Below are positions 1 to 8,677 of a DNA stretch of 64,000 nucleotides, piece after piece. Location: contig CAVZNR010000061.1 in NCBI GenBank assembly GCA_963776675.1, positions 53,755 through 117,754 on the forward strand, given 5' to 3'. The position numbers and the translations under genes are program-made. The notes beneath the pieces are model-generated. The model did no database searches and was not told the DNA's origin. It was given only the letters and a program-made list of their open reading frames with translations. The first letter of the stretch is position 1, and each line of letters begins with the position of its first letter. The stretch is from Hyphomicrobium_A sp963776675. GTDB taxonomy: Bacteria; Pseudomonadota; Alphaproteobacteria; Rhizobiales; Hyphomicrobiaceae.

Positions 1-2
1 TC

Positions 3-320
3 GCCGACCAGCTTCTCGCGGCGCGCGATCTTCTTCTGACAGTGGGCCAGCGCAACGCCACGGAGCGGCTTGCCGCGCTGCTGCTGGCGCTGTCCCGGCG
101 CAACGAGCGCAACGGCGCCGATCCCGCGCGCATCGCCTTGCCGATGACGCGCGCCGACATCGCCGACTTCCTGAGCCTCACCATCGAGACGGTGAGCCGC
201 ACTTTCACCAAGCTACGGCTGTGCGGGATGATCGACCTAGTGCAAAGCTCGCTCGTCGTCATCCGCGACCCGGCGGCTCTGGAGCGGCTCGCCTCGGGAG
301 AGGTTCAGGGGGCGAAATGA
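3..320 (+). CDS. Crp/Fnr-family regulator, C-terminal part (gene runs off the left edge)
   Basis: This is the last ~105 codons of a Crp/Fnr transcription factor. The reading frame is already open at the first bases, so the cAMP/FeS-type sensor domain lies outside the window. What is visible is the end of the long dimerisation helix (TERLAALLLAL) and a complete winged helix-turn-helix with the recognition segment LSLTIETVSRTFTKLR. The E-(T/S)-V-S-R core is the one used by Fnr and FixK proteins to read TTGAT-N4-ATCAA boxes. The cco operon 9-12 kb downstream carries such a box, so this gene is a plausible regulator of it. Whether the missing N-terminus has the FNR cysteines (FnrN) or not (FixK) cannot be seen. 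The stop overlaps the next start. Confidence 0.9.
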   Translation, partial: ADQLLAARDLLLTVGQRNATERLAALLLALSRRNERNGADPARIALPMTRADIADFLSLTIETVSRTFTKLRLCGMIDLVQSSLVVIRDPAALERLASGEVQGAK

Positions 321-889
321 GCTTTGTCGATGCGGCACCTGCCGCGGTCTGCGAACGCGTTGGCTCAAAGCAGCTTGCCGAGCTGAAGGAGCTTCGGTGC
401 GCAGGGTTGGGGATCGATGCGATGGGCGAAGCGCTGAAACGGTATTGGTTTGTTGCCGGTGTGATGCGCGAGCCGCACGATCTTCTTGCCCCGATCGGCC
501 AGTTGCGCGCGAGCGGAATTCCGGACAATGGTCTGCTGATTGTCGCCAACCATCGCAGCGAGGACGCGCGCAAGGCCGTCGACGGAACGGAAGCGGGCCC
601 GGTTCCGGTCGTCTGTGTGCACGGCGACGAACCCGTTCGTGTCGAGCCCTCGCGTAAGCTCTCCCCCGCGCTCGGCACGCTGCTCGCGGCCATGAGAGGT
701 CGCGGCGAGCAAACCGCCGGCCAACACGACAGCCAGTCTCAGGTCTATGCCCAGTTGCGCCAGGACATTGCCGATGGCGCTGTGGTGCTGTTCGCCAGTG
801 TTGCGGATCCCGACGAGCAGCTCGTCGGTGCCCGCATACTCCTGCGCGCCAACTGCGAGTGCGTTTTGACGCACGAGATCGCGGCATAA
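317..889 (+). CDS. conserved-looking protein of unknown function, coupled to the Fnr gene
   Basis: This is a 190-residue protein whose ATG overlaps the TGA of the preceding regulator (ATGA), implying translational coupling. I chose 317 over an upstream in-frame ATG at 221 because the latter lies inside the regulator gene. The sequence looks soluble, with no signal peptide or membrane segment. The middle has alternating hydrophobic stretches (GLLIVANHR, VPVVCVHGDEPV) and the C-terminus reads AVVLFASVADPDEQLVGARI, which suggests an alpha/beta fold. I do not recognise the family. The coupling to an Fnr-type regulator suggests a role in the same oxygen or redox response, but that is inference. 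Confidence 0.75.
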   Translation: MSFVDAAPAAVCERVGSKQLAELKELRCAGLGIDAMGEALKRYWFVAGVMREPHDLLAPIGQLRASGIPDNGLLIVANHRSEDARKAVDGTEAGPVPVVCVHGDEPVRVEPSRKLSPALGTLLAAMRGRGEQTAGQHDSQSQVYAQLRQDIADGAVVLFASVADPDEQLVGARILLRANCECVLTHEIAA

Positions 890-1022
890 GGCACGGGGAC
901 AAAGGTGCGGCGTTTTTGCCTTTGTCTTAAGGCTGTCGCAACCTCATCTCTACTTAATCGACAATCTCAAACCGCTGCCCACCCGGCAGGCGCCATCTTC
1001 CTTGCGAGGTGCGGTCTCCGCC

Positions 1023-3737
1023 ATGACTATCCGCAATCTCGGACATCTGCTTGCTCCCGGATCTCTGGCCTTCATCGGCGCGAGTCCCGAGCCGGGAAGC
1101 GTCGGTGCCATCGTCACGGCCAACCTGCGCGCGGGCGGCTTCAAGGGACCGCTGTGGCTCGTCAATCCGCGCCACGCGCGCATCGGCAGCGAGCGCTGCT
1201 ACGCGACGCCCGCCGATCTTCCCGGCGTTCCCGATCTCGCTGTGATTGCCACGCCGCCGGCGACGATCCCGCGGTTGATCGCGGAGCTCGGCGAAAAGGG
1301 CACGCGCGCCGCCGTCGTCATCACCGCGGGCATCAGCGGTGACTTGCGCCGCGACATGCTCGAGGCGGCGCGGCCCTATTGCCTGCGCATCCAGGGGCCC
1401 AACTGCCTCGGTCTTCTGCGTCCGCCCATCGGGCTCAACGCCTCGTTCGGCAACAGCATGCCGCTTAAGGGCGATCTGGCCTTTCTGTCCCAATCGGGCG
1501 CGCTCGTCACCGCGATCATCGACTGGGCGGCGACGCGCGACATCGGCTTCTCGCATGTCATCTCGATGGGCGACATGGCCGACGTCGACTTCGGCGACCT
1601 GCTCGACTATCTGGCCGGCGATGCGGAAAGCCGCGCCATCCTGCTCTACATGGAGCAGCTCACGCACGCGCCGAAATTCCTCTCGGCTGCACGCCGCGCC
1701 GCGCGCGCCAAGCCGGTCATCGTCCTGAAGGCGGGGCGCAACGCCACGGCTGCCAAGGCTGCGTCCTCGCACACCGGCGCGCTCGCCGGCTCGGACGCCG
1801 CCTATAACGCCATCTTCCGCCGTGCCGGCCTGCTGCGGGTGAAGGAACTGGGCGAGCTGTTCGGGGCCGCCGAGATGCTGTCGCCGCCGCCGCCGCTGTT
1901 GGGCGAGCGCCTTGCCATCCTCACCAACGGCGGCGGCGCCGGTGTGCTGGCGGCCGACAGCCTCGCCGATGAAGGTGGGGTGCTCGCATCGTTATCGCCC
2001 GAGACCAAGGACGCGCTCGACTCGGTGCTGCCGGCCACCTGGTCCAAGGGCAATCCCATCGACATTATCGGCGACGCCGGTCCCGACCGCTACGCCGCGT
2101 CCATCGACGCCGTTCTTGCCGACGGTGCGAACGATGCGGTGCTCGTGATGAACTGCCCGACGGCGCTCGCTTCCAGCGACGAGGCCGCCGGCGTGGTGAT
2201 CGCGGCCGACGCCAAGCGCAAGGCAGCGCACCGTCCGTCCAAACCCGTTCTGACCAACTGGCTGGGTGACGGCGGCGCCGCGCGCAGCCGTGCGCTGTTC
2301 TCGGCCGCGGGCATCCCGACCTTCGAGACGCCCGATGCGGCGATTACCGGCTTCATGCAGCTCGTCCATTACAGGCGCGCGCAGGAGGAGCTGATGCAGA
2401 CGCCGCCGTCGCTGCCGGGCGGGATGCACTTCGACCACGACCGCGCGCAAAAGATCCTCAATGAGGCGCTGCGCGCCGGGCGGGAGATCCTTTCGGAGGT
2501 GGAGGCCAAAGCCCTGTTGTCGGCCTACGGCGTTCCCGTGGTCCGCACCGAGATCGCGGAGGATGCCGAGGGTGTCGGGAGGATCGCCGCCGATATCCTG
2601 AAGGACGACACGGCCTGCGTGGTGAAGATCCTGTCCGACGATATCTCGCACAAATCGGACGTCGGCGGCGTGCGTCTTGCCATCAAGAGTGCCGAGGAGG
2701 CGCGCGAGGCGGCGCGTGCCATGCTCGCCAAGGTGCACGACCTCAAGCCGGAGGCGCGTATCCGCGGCTTCACGGTGCAGCCGATGGTCAGCAGGCCGCA
2801 CGCCCACGAGCTGATCGTCGGCATGAGCGAGGACCAGACCGTCGGCCCGCTCATGATGTTCGGCGCCGGCGGGACGGCGGTCGAGGTGATCGCCGACACG
2901 GCGCATGCACTGCCGCCGCTCGACTTGAAGCTTGCACGCACGCTCATTCACGAGACGCGCATCTACCGCCTGCTCGAGGGCTATCGCGACCAGCCGCGCG
3001 TCGATCTCGCCGCCATCGCGCTGGCGCTCGTGCGCGTGAGCTACCTGGTCGCCGCGCACGCGGAGATTCGCGAGCTCGACATCAATCCGCTGCTGGCCGA
3101 CGAGAACGGATGCGTTGCGCTCGATGCGCGCGTGCGCATCGCCGACCCCGCGGTGTCGCCGCGCAAGCCCATAGCGATACGCCCTTATCCGGTCGAATGG
3201 GAGGAGACGACCGAGCTCGCCGGCATCGGCCGCGTCGACATCCGTCCAATCCGCCCCGAGGACGAGACGCTTTACGCGCTGTTCTTTTCCAGCATCACAC
3301 CGGACGACATCCGCATGCGCTTTTTCACCGCCAATCCCGACTTGTCCTTCAAGTTTCTGGCGCGGCTGACGCAGATCGACTACGCGCGCGAGATGGCTTT
3401 CGTGGCGATTGCGGCCGACACGGGCGAGCTTTTGGGCGTGGCGCGCCTCATCGCCGATCCCGACTACACGAAGGCCGAGTATGGCGTGCTGGTGCGTTCC
3501 GATCTTAAGGCCAAGGGGCTCGGCTGGCGCCTGATGCAGCACCTCATCGCCTATGCGCAAAACGAGAAGCTCGACGAGCTCTATGGCGAAGTGCTGGCCA
3601 CCAATACGACCATGCTGCGGATGTGCTCCGAGATGGGGTTCGAGATTGGGGCGGATGCGCGCGATGCCGGCATACGCACCGTGCGCCTCAAGCTCGGCAG
3701 CGCTGCGCTGGCGGCGTGCGCTCAGATGGTCTCGTGA
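1023..3737 (+). CDS. bifunctional acyl-CoA synthetase (ADP-forming)-like / GNAT protein acetyltransferase (Pat type)
   Basis: This protein of about 904 residues has the Pat/PatZ architecture: an N-terminal CoA-binding Rossmann domain (GSLAFIGASPEPGSVG), succinyl-CoA-ligase-like domains, an ATP-grasp domain from about residue 489, and a C-terminal GNAT domain from about 735 (RPIRPEDETLYALFF, acetyl-CoA loop near LKAKGLGWRLM). In the best-studied relatives the NDP-forming part is inactive and the GNAT part acetylates lysines, notably on acetyl-CoA synthetase. I chose the ATG at 1023 because homologues begin close to (M)TIRNLG; an ATG at 1002 is possible. It sits between an Fnr-type gene and the cbb3 operon, so it may be co-regulated by oxygen, but I see no clear anaerobox in 890-1022. 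Confidence 0.93.
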   Translation: MTIRNLGHLLAPGSLAFIGASPEPGSVGAIVTANLRAGGFKGPLWLVNPRHARIGSERCYATPADLPGVPDLAVIATPPATIPRLIAELGEKGTRAAVVITAGISGDLRRDMLEAARPYCLRIQGPNCLGLLRPPIGLNASFGNSMPLKGDLAFLSQSGALVTAIIDWAATRDIGFSHVISMGDMADVDFGDLLDYLAGDAESRAILLYMEQLTHAPKFLSAARRAARAKPVIVLKAGRNATAAKAASSHTGALAGSDAAYNAIFRRAGLLRVKELGELFGAAEMLSPPPPLLGERLAILTNGGGAGVLAADSLADEGGVLASLSPETKDALDSVLPATWSKGNPIDIIGDAGPDRYAASIDAVLADGANDAVLVMNCPTALASSDEAAGVVIAADAKRKAAHRPSKPVLTNWLGDGGAARSRALFSAAGIPTFETPDAAITGFMQLVHYRRAQEELMQTPPSLPGGMHFDHDRAQKILNEALRAGREILSEVEAKALLSAYGVPVVRTEIAEDAEGVGRIAADILKDDTACVVKILSDDISHKSDVGGVRLAIKSAEEAREAARAMLAKVHDLKPEARIRGFTVQPMVSRPHAHELIVGMSEDQTVGPLMMFGAGGTAVEVIADTAHALPPLDLKLARTLIHETRIYRLLEGYRDQPRVDLAAIALALVRVSYLVAAHAEIRELDINPLLADENGCVALDARVRIADPAVSPRKPIAIRPYPVEWEETTELAGIGRVDIRPIRPEDETLYALFFSSITPDDIRMRFFTANPDLSFKFLARLTQIDYAREMAFVAIAADTGELLGVARLIADPDYTKAEYGVLVRSDLKAKGLGWRLMQHLIAYAQNEKLDELYGEVLATNTTMLRMCSEMGFEIGADARDAGIRTVRLKLGSAALAACAQMVS

Positions 3738-3823
3738 GGCCCCTGCGATTGATCCCGATCAACGCCTGGCCTGCGTCGGCTGCCATGATGCCCCAGCTCG
3801 ATGGCAACGATAGGGGAACGCGT

Positions 3824-4120
3824 ATGATGGGTGGGCGACGCACGGCAACACGCGGCACGCTCCTGGCCCTCGCTGCGGCTGGGATGGTGACATCAGGCGC
3901 GCGCGCCGCCGAGCCGTGGGAGCAGGTGCTCGCCCAGCAGCTCGAGGCGGAGCAGAAGTGCACATTGACGACGACCTACAACGTGCATGAGTTTCCGCTG
4001 GGCGACCAGATGGTGCTGTCGGGCAAGGTGCGCTGCTACGACGGGCGCGAGTTCGACTTCTCGCAGAAGAAGAACCACCTCAAGTTCGACATCAAGGCCT
4101 GCGAGCCGACCGTCTGCTAG
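3824..4120 (+). CDS. small secreted protein with four cysteines, unknown function
   Basis: This 98-residue protein has a typical signal peptide: a basic start (MMGGRRTATR), a hydrophobic core (GTLLALAAAGMV) and likely cleavage after GARA. The mature part is about 70 residues, with cysteines at 46, 71, 93 and 98 that could form two periplasmic disulphides. Codon use matches the neighbours. ATGs at 3785 and 3827 are alternatives; 3824 gives the best signal peptide. It converges on ccoS, with only 8 bases between the two stops. No family is recognised. Confidence 0.75.
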   Translation: MMGGRRTATRGTLLALAAAGMVTSGARAAEPWEQVLAQQLEAEQKCTLTTTYNVHEFPLGDQMVLSGKVRCYDGREFDFSQKKNHLKFDIKACEPTVC

Positions 4121-4128
4121 GACGGCGC

Positions 4129-4329
4129 TCACTCGGCGCGCGGGGTGGAATCTTCTACGGCACTCTGAGGTTTGCCCGGCGCGTCGGGGCTGTCGCTGTC
4201 CTGGATGGCGCGCCAGCTCGCGCCTTCGAGATCCTCGAACTGGCCTGAGCGCAGCGCCCACAGGAAGGCGGCAAGTCCCAACAGGCCCAAGACCAGCGCA
4301 GCGGGGATGAGCCAGGCCAGCGCCGTCAT
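4129..4329 (-). CDS. ccoS: cbb3 oxidase maturation protein CcoS
   Basis: This 66-residue protein has one N-terminal membrane helix (LIPAALVLGLLGLAAFLWAL) followed by the SGQFEDLEGASWRAI segment that marks CcoS/FixS. CcoS proteins are needed for haem and copper insertion into cbb3 oxidase. Its ATG overlaps the TGA of ccoI (bases 4326-4329), the usual coupled arrangement, and it ends the ccoNOQPGHIS series. The tail after residue 45 is polar and variable, as in relatives. Confidence 0.95.
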   Translation of the reverse strand: MTALAWLIPAALVLGLLGLAAFLWALRSGQFEDLEGASWRAIQDSDSPDAPGKPQSAVEDSTPRAE

Positions 4330-6569
4330 GACCGCGGCTCCTGCAGCGGCGGCATGCCCGTTGCCAGCCGCACGGTGCGCAGGCGCAGCGCGTTGCCGGT
4401 GACGGCGATGGAGGACGCGGACATAGCCAGCGCCGCGATCAGCGGCGTGACGAGGCCCGACATCGCGAGCGGAACGAACAGCGCGTTGTAGCCGAGCGCG
4501 ATGGCGAAGTTCTGCAGCGACATGGCGCGGGCGCGGCGGGCCACGGCGATCGTCTCCAGCACCGGTGCAAGGCGCGCGCCCTGGAAGATGGCATCGGCCG
4601 CCGTCTGGCTGATGTCGGCGGCGCTGGCCGGCGACAGCGAGGCGTGGCCCGCGGCCAGCGCCGGCGCGTCGTTCAAACCGTCGCCGATCATCAGGACCTT
4701 GTGACCACCCGCACTCAGAGCGTCGATGCGGGCGATCTTGCCATCGGGGCGGACGCCGGCGCGCCACGTGTCGATGCCGGCGGCGGCAGCGGCGGACGCA
4801 ACGGCTTTGGGGCGGTCGCCCGACACGAGCTCGACGGCGTAGCCGGCATCCTTGAGCGCGGCCACGGCGGCGCGCGCGTCGGGGCGTAGCGCGTCCTCGA
4901 AGCGGAAGGAGACGGGCGCATCGGCGCCGCGGCGGAACCACAACGTGGCATCGGTATCGCCCGCGCCATCGGCAATCCCGACCCATTCGGCTGAGCCCAG
5001 CCGCTCCTCGCCGGAGGGCGTATCCGCAACGAGCCCGGAGCCCGCCTCCTCGCGCACGGCGTTGCGCCAGGCGGGCGCTAAGCCGCGCGCGCTTGCCGCG
5101 GCGACGATGGCCTTGGAATAGGGGTGACGGCTGTGGACGGCCAGCGAGGCGGCCTGCCTCAGCACGTTCGCGTCGAGGGCGCGGGGATCGATGAGGCGCG
5201 GCACACCGAGCGTGAGCGTGCCGGTCTTGTCGAGGACGATCGCATCGGTCTCGGCGAGGCGCTCCAGAGCGTCCGGCGCCTTGACGATCACTCCCTTGGC
5301 GAACAGGCGTCCGGTGGCGGCCACCTGCACGGCCGGGACGGCGAGCGCCAGCGCGCACGGGCAGGTGATGATGAGCACGGAGATCGCGATAGTGAGCGCC
5401 TGCTCCCAACCGGCGCCGGCGAGCATCCAGCCAACGAACGTGACCGCGCCGAGGATGTGCACGGCGGGGGCATAGATACGTGCTGCGCGGTCGGCGAGGC
5501 GCACGTAGCGGCCGCGCCCCTGCTCGGCCGCCTGCATGAGCCGCGCGATTTCGGCGATCAGCGTGCCCTCGTCGGTCGCCGTCGCCACCACCTCGATGGG
5601 CGTCGTGATATTGACGGTGCCGGCGTGCACCGTCGCTTCGGCGTGCACCACGCGCGGGATGGTCTCGCCGGTGATCAGGCTCTCCTCGATCTCGCTCGTT
5701 CCCGAGACGACGCGGCCGTCGATGGGGATGCGCTCGCCTGCCGCGACCAGCACGCGCATGCCGGGCATGAGCGCGCGAGCCGGCATCCGGCGCGGCTTCC
5801 CGTCCTCGCCCATCACGGTCGCGGCCAGCGCCTTGAGCCCCAGAAGGTTCTCGGCCGCGCCCTTGGCGCGCACGCGCACGCTTTCGTCGAGATAGCGGCC
5901 GATGAGCAGGAAGAACGTGAGCATGATGGCAGCGTCGAAATACACCTGGTCGCCACCGCGCAGCGTCTGAAACAAGCTCATGGCCGACGCCAGCACGATG
6001 CCCAGCGAGATCGGCACGTCCATGTTGAGGCGCCCCGCCCGCAGCGCGACCGCGGCCGAGCGGAAAAACGGCTGGCCGGCATAGACGATGGCCGGCAGCG
6101 CAATCAACGCCGACAGCCAGTGGAACAGGGCCGCGGCGGAATGGTCCATGTCGCTGGCAAGACCGGCCCACACCGACACCGACAGCAGCATCACGTTGGC
6201 GGCGGCAAAGCCGGCGACACCGAGGCGGCGCAAGAGGTCGGACGTTTGCGCCCGCGCCGCATCGTCGGGCACGTAGGCGGCCTCGGCCGCATGAAATCCG
6301 GCGCGGTCCAGCGCGGCGACGAGGCGCTCAGGCTCGGTGGCGGAGGCGTCGTAGCTGGCGGTCACGCGCTTGGCCGACAGATTGGCGCGCGCGCTTTCGA
6401 CACCGGGCGTGGCCGTCAGCGCCTTCTCGACGGCTGCCATGCAGCTGCCGCAGCGCATATTCTCGACGATGAGGGTGACCGTCTGGTGTGCGTGCGCAGG
6501 CTCGAAGCGGGCAGCATCCGACTGCCGCCCGCCGACGACCTTCAGCACTGGCTTTAAGGTTTGATCCAT
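4326..6569 (-). CDS. ccoI: copper-transporting P1B-type ATPase CcoI/FixI
   Basis: This 747-residue P-type ATPase is needed to supply copper for the cbb3 oxidase. Visible landmarks are an N-terminal HMA metal-binding domain with CGSC at residues 40-43, the actuator TGE at 300-302, the membrane metal site CPC at 403-405, the phosphorylation motif DKTGT at 447-451, the P1B-specific HP (SRHPYSKAI) near 482, and GDGLNDAPAL at 629-638. It overlaps ccoH by 16 bases and ccoS by 4, so it is part of one transcript. The position inside a cco block separates it from a general CopA detoxification pump. Confidence 0.97.
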   Translation of the reverse strand: MDQTLKPVLKVVGGRQSDAARFEPAHAHQTVTLIVENMRCGSCMAAVEKALTATPGVESARANLSAKRVTASYDASATEPERLVAALDRAGFHAAEAAYVPDDAARAQTSDLLRRLGVAGFAAANVMLLSVSVWAGLASDMDHSAAALFHWLSALIALPAIVYAGQPFFRSAAVALRAGRLNMDVPISLGIVLASAMSLFQTLRGGDQVYFDAAIMLTFFLLIGRYLDESVRVRAKGAAENLLGLKALAATVMGEDGKPRRMPARALMPGMRVLVAAGERIPIDGRVVSGTSEIEESLITGETIPRVVHAEATVHAGTVNITTPIEVVATATDEGTLIAEIARLMQAAEQGRGRYVRLADRAARIYAPAVHILGAVTFVGWMLAGAGWEQALTIAISVLIITCPCALALAVPAVQVAATGRLFAKGVIVKAPDALERLAETDAIVLDKTGTLTLGVPRLIDPRALDANVLRQAASLAVHSRHPYSKAIVAAASARGLAPAWRNAVREEAGSGLVADTPSGEERLGSAEWVGIADGAGDTDATLWFRRGADAPVSFRFEDALRPDARAAVAALKDAGYAVELVSGDRPKAVASAAAAAGIDTWRAGVRPDGKIARIDALSAGGHKVLMIGDGLNDAPALAAGHASLSPASAADISQTAADAIFQGARLAPVLETIAVARRARAMSLQNFAIALGYNALFVPLAMSGLVTPLIAALAMSASSIAVTGNALRLRTVRLATGMPPLQEPRS

Positions 6570-7066
6570 ACCCGCCGCCGCAATTCATAGAGGGTCGGGT
6601 CCTGTTGATCGGGCGCTTTGCGCTGCGCCGTCAGGTCGACCGTCCACCAGCCGGCGTCGAGGCCCGCGGCATCGACCTCGTAGCTGCCCGTGCCCGTCGG
6701 CGCGAGCATGAGCTGCTGGTCGAAGCGGGTCGTCGCCGGCCGCTGCACCTGCGCGGTGACCGTGAGACCGGAGACGGCCTGCCCGGATGCATCCGTGAGC
6801 GTGACGCGCAAGCGCTGCGTCTCGGGTACGTAGCTGAGCTCATCGCGCCAGCCGAGCTTGGCCTGGGCCGCGGCAGCAGCGACGCGCCCGTTGTAGGCAA
6901 TGCCCTTGCGATAGGCGTCGTCGGTGTCGAGCCCGCCGAAGGTCGACTCGGCCTTGTAGACCATGATGCCGTTGACGGCGAAAATAACGGCGAAGAAGCC
7001 GATCAGGTAGAGGAGGACATGGCGGCCGTTCAAGGCACGCGTGCTGGTAGGCTGGGAGCTACTCAT
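6554..7066 (-). CDS. ccoH: cbb3 oxidase assembly protein CcoH/FixH
   Basis: This 170-residue protein has a single N-terminal membrane helix (HVLLYLIGFFAVIFAVNGIMVY) and a periplasmic domain of the FixH family, with the typical GLDTDDAYRKGIAYN segment after the helix. FixH/CcoH is a stable partner of the cbb3 oxidase needed for its assembly. The gene overlaps ccoG at its start (8 bases) and ccoI at its end (16 bases), which fixes the ATG at 7066. Confidence 0.95.
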   Translation of the reverse strand: MSSSQPTSTRALNGRHVLLYLIGFFAVIFAVNGIMVYKAESTFGGLDTDDAYRKGIAYNGRVAAAAAQAKLGWRDELSYVPETQRLRVTLTDASGQAVSGLTVTAQVQRPATTRFDQQLMLAPTGTGSYEVDAAGLDAGWWTVDLTAQRKAPDQQDPTLYELRRRVWIKP

Positions 7067-8588
7067 GACTGGGCCCCATGAATGCCGCCTCGTGGTAGGT
7101 CTTGCTGCCGTCGGCCGTATCGGTCACCACGAACTGAAACGGCGTCGACGTGCCGGTGAGGTCGTCGTGCTCGCTCTTGGGAACGGTGACGTGCACCTTG
7201 AGCGCGCGCAGGTTGTCGGTGACGACGTCGATCTTGGGATTGCTGCCCTCGAGGCCGACGATTGCGAGCTTGGCGCCCTCGAGCCCGTCGGTCGAAAGCT
7301 GGAACGTGCGCTTTTCGTGCAGCTTGTTGAGGATCTTGACTGTGTAGCCGTTGCGCAAGCCGCCGTCGGAGAGCTGCACGTAGAGCGGCTGGCGGTCGTG
7401 CAGCACGTTGATATCGAGCACGGTCCGGTTGAGGAAGGCCCACAGCATGATGGAGGTAACGATCGCCATCAGCGACGCATAAAGGATAGTGCGCGGGCGG
7501 ATGAGGCGTAGCGGCGCGCGGTCGTGGTGGGAGGCGGCATCGAGGTTCTGGAAGGTGTCGTAGGCGATCAGATTCCTGGGCCGCTCGACGCGATCCATGA
7601 TCTCGTTGCAGGCATCGATGCACAGCGCGCACTGGATGCACTCGAGCTGCACGCCGTCGCGGATGTCGATGCCCATCGGGCACACGGCGACGCAGGCCTT
7701 GCAGTCGATGCAGTCGCCGCGGTTCTCCCAGCTCTGGCCCTTCTTGTGGGGCCCACGCGGCTCGCCGCGATAGCCGAGATAAGAGATGAGCAGCGAATCC
7801 TTGTCGAACATCGCGCTCTGGATGCGCGGCCAGGGGCACATGTAGATGCAGACCTGCTCGCGCGCGATGCCGCCGAGCAGATAGGTCGTCGCGGTGAAAA
7901 GGCCGAGAAAAACGTAAGCGATGGTCGGTGCATCGCCCTGCACCAGCTCGACGGCGAGGGTGGGGGCGTCGCGGAAGTAGAAGACGAGGGCGCCGCCGGT
8001 CGTGACCGCGACCAGAATCCAGCTGATGTGGGTTGCCGTCTTCTTCCAGATCTTTTCGAACGTCCAGCGGCTGTTATCGAGGCGGATGCGGGCGTTGCGG
8101 TCGCCCTGCCAGAAGCGCTCGACGACCACCATCAGGTCGGTCCACACGGTCTGCGGGCACGTGTAGCCGCACCACATGCGCCCGGCGAGCGAGGTGACGA
8201 GGAAGAGGCCGAGGGCCGACAGGATCAGCAGTCCCGTGATGTAGTAGAGTTCCTGCGCCCAGATCTCGATCGGGCCGAAGAACAGCCGCTGATTGGCGAA
8301 ATCCAAAAGGAACGCCTGGTTGGGCAGGCTCGGGCCGCGGTCCCAGCGGATCCACGGCAGCAGATAGTAGATGCCGAGCGTGATCACCATCACCGCCCAT
8401 TTGACCTTGCGGAAGGTGCCGTGCGCGAGCTTGGGATAGATCTTCTGGCGCGTGGCATAGGAAGTGCGCCGCTCTTTGGACGCCACCGCGGTGACGTCGA
8501 TCTGCGCGACCCCAGGTGCTGCCTCGAGCGCTGCCTCGGCCGCCGCCGTCTCGGGCACGATATAGGCAGCTGGTTTCATCATGGTCAT
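7059..8588 (-). CDS. ccoG: cytochrome c oxidase accessory protein CcoG/FixG (FeS, copper reductase)
   Basis: This 509-residue polytopic protein has two 4Fe-4S clusters. The first half has several membrane helices with the motif WCGYTCPQTVWTDL; then comes a ferredoxin-type region with two CxxCxxCxxxC clusters (CIDCKACVAVCP and CIQCALCIDAC, about residues 285-325); the C-terminus is a periplasmic Ig-like domain. CcoG is reported to reduce Cu(II) during cbb3 biogenesis. I place the start at the ATG at 8588 (MTMMKPAAYIV) because a GGGAG element precedes it; the frame stays open further upstream to 8753 but would run into ccoP. It is separated from ccoP by 89 bases. Confidence 0.95.
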   Translation of the reverse strand: MTMMKPAAYIVPETAAAEAALEAAPGVAQIDVTAVASKERRTSYATRQKIYPKLAHGTFRKVKWAVMVITLGIYYLLPWIRWDRGPSLPNQAFLLDFANQRLFFGPIEIWAQELYYITGLLILSALGLFLVTSLAGRMWCGYTCPQTVWTDLMVVVERFWQGDRNARIRLDNSRWTFEKIWKKTATHISWILVAVTTGGALVFYFRDAPTLAVELVQGDAPTIAYVFLGLFTATTYLLGGIAREQVCIYMCPWPRIQSAMFDKDSLLISYLGYRGEPRGPHKKGQSWENRGDCIDCKACVAVCPMGIDIRDGVQLECIQCALCIDACNEIMDRVERPRNLIAYDTFQNLDAASHHDRAPLRLIRPRTILYASLMAIVTSIMLWAFLNRTVLDINVLHDRQPLYVQLSDGGLRNGYTVKILNKLHEKRTFQLSTDGLEGAKLAIVGLEGSNPKIDVVTDNLRALKVHVTVPKSEHDDLTGTSTPFQFVVTDTADGSKTYHEAAFMGPSHE

Positions 8589-8677
8589 GCTCGGCTCCCG
8601 CCGGGGCCTCTGCGGCTCTGCGTTGCAGTCAGACGGACACTTCGCCGTGCCTCTTGGCCGAGTCCGGATGGGCTCGA

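Noticed and set aside
1992..3560. 522-codon minus-strand frame opposite the acetyltransferase gene
   Set aside because: An antisense mirror produced by high GC3; no domains and an unrealistic His/Arg-rich composition.
4129..6171. 680-codon open frame on the minus strand overlapping ccoI
   Set aside because: Only its last 66 codons are real (CcoS); the rest is the shadow frame of ccoI, Arg/Gly-rich without motifs.
5124..6557. 477-codon plus-strand frame opposite ccoI
   Set aside because: Antisense shadow of a fully recognisable P-type ATPase.
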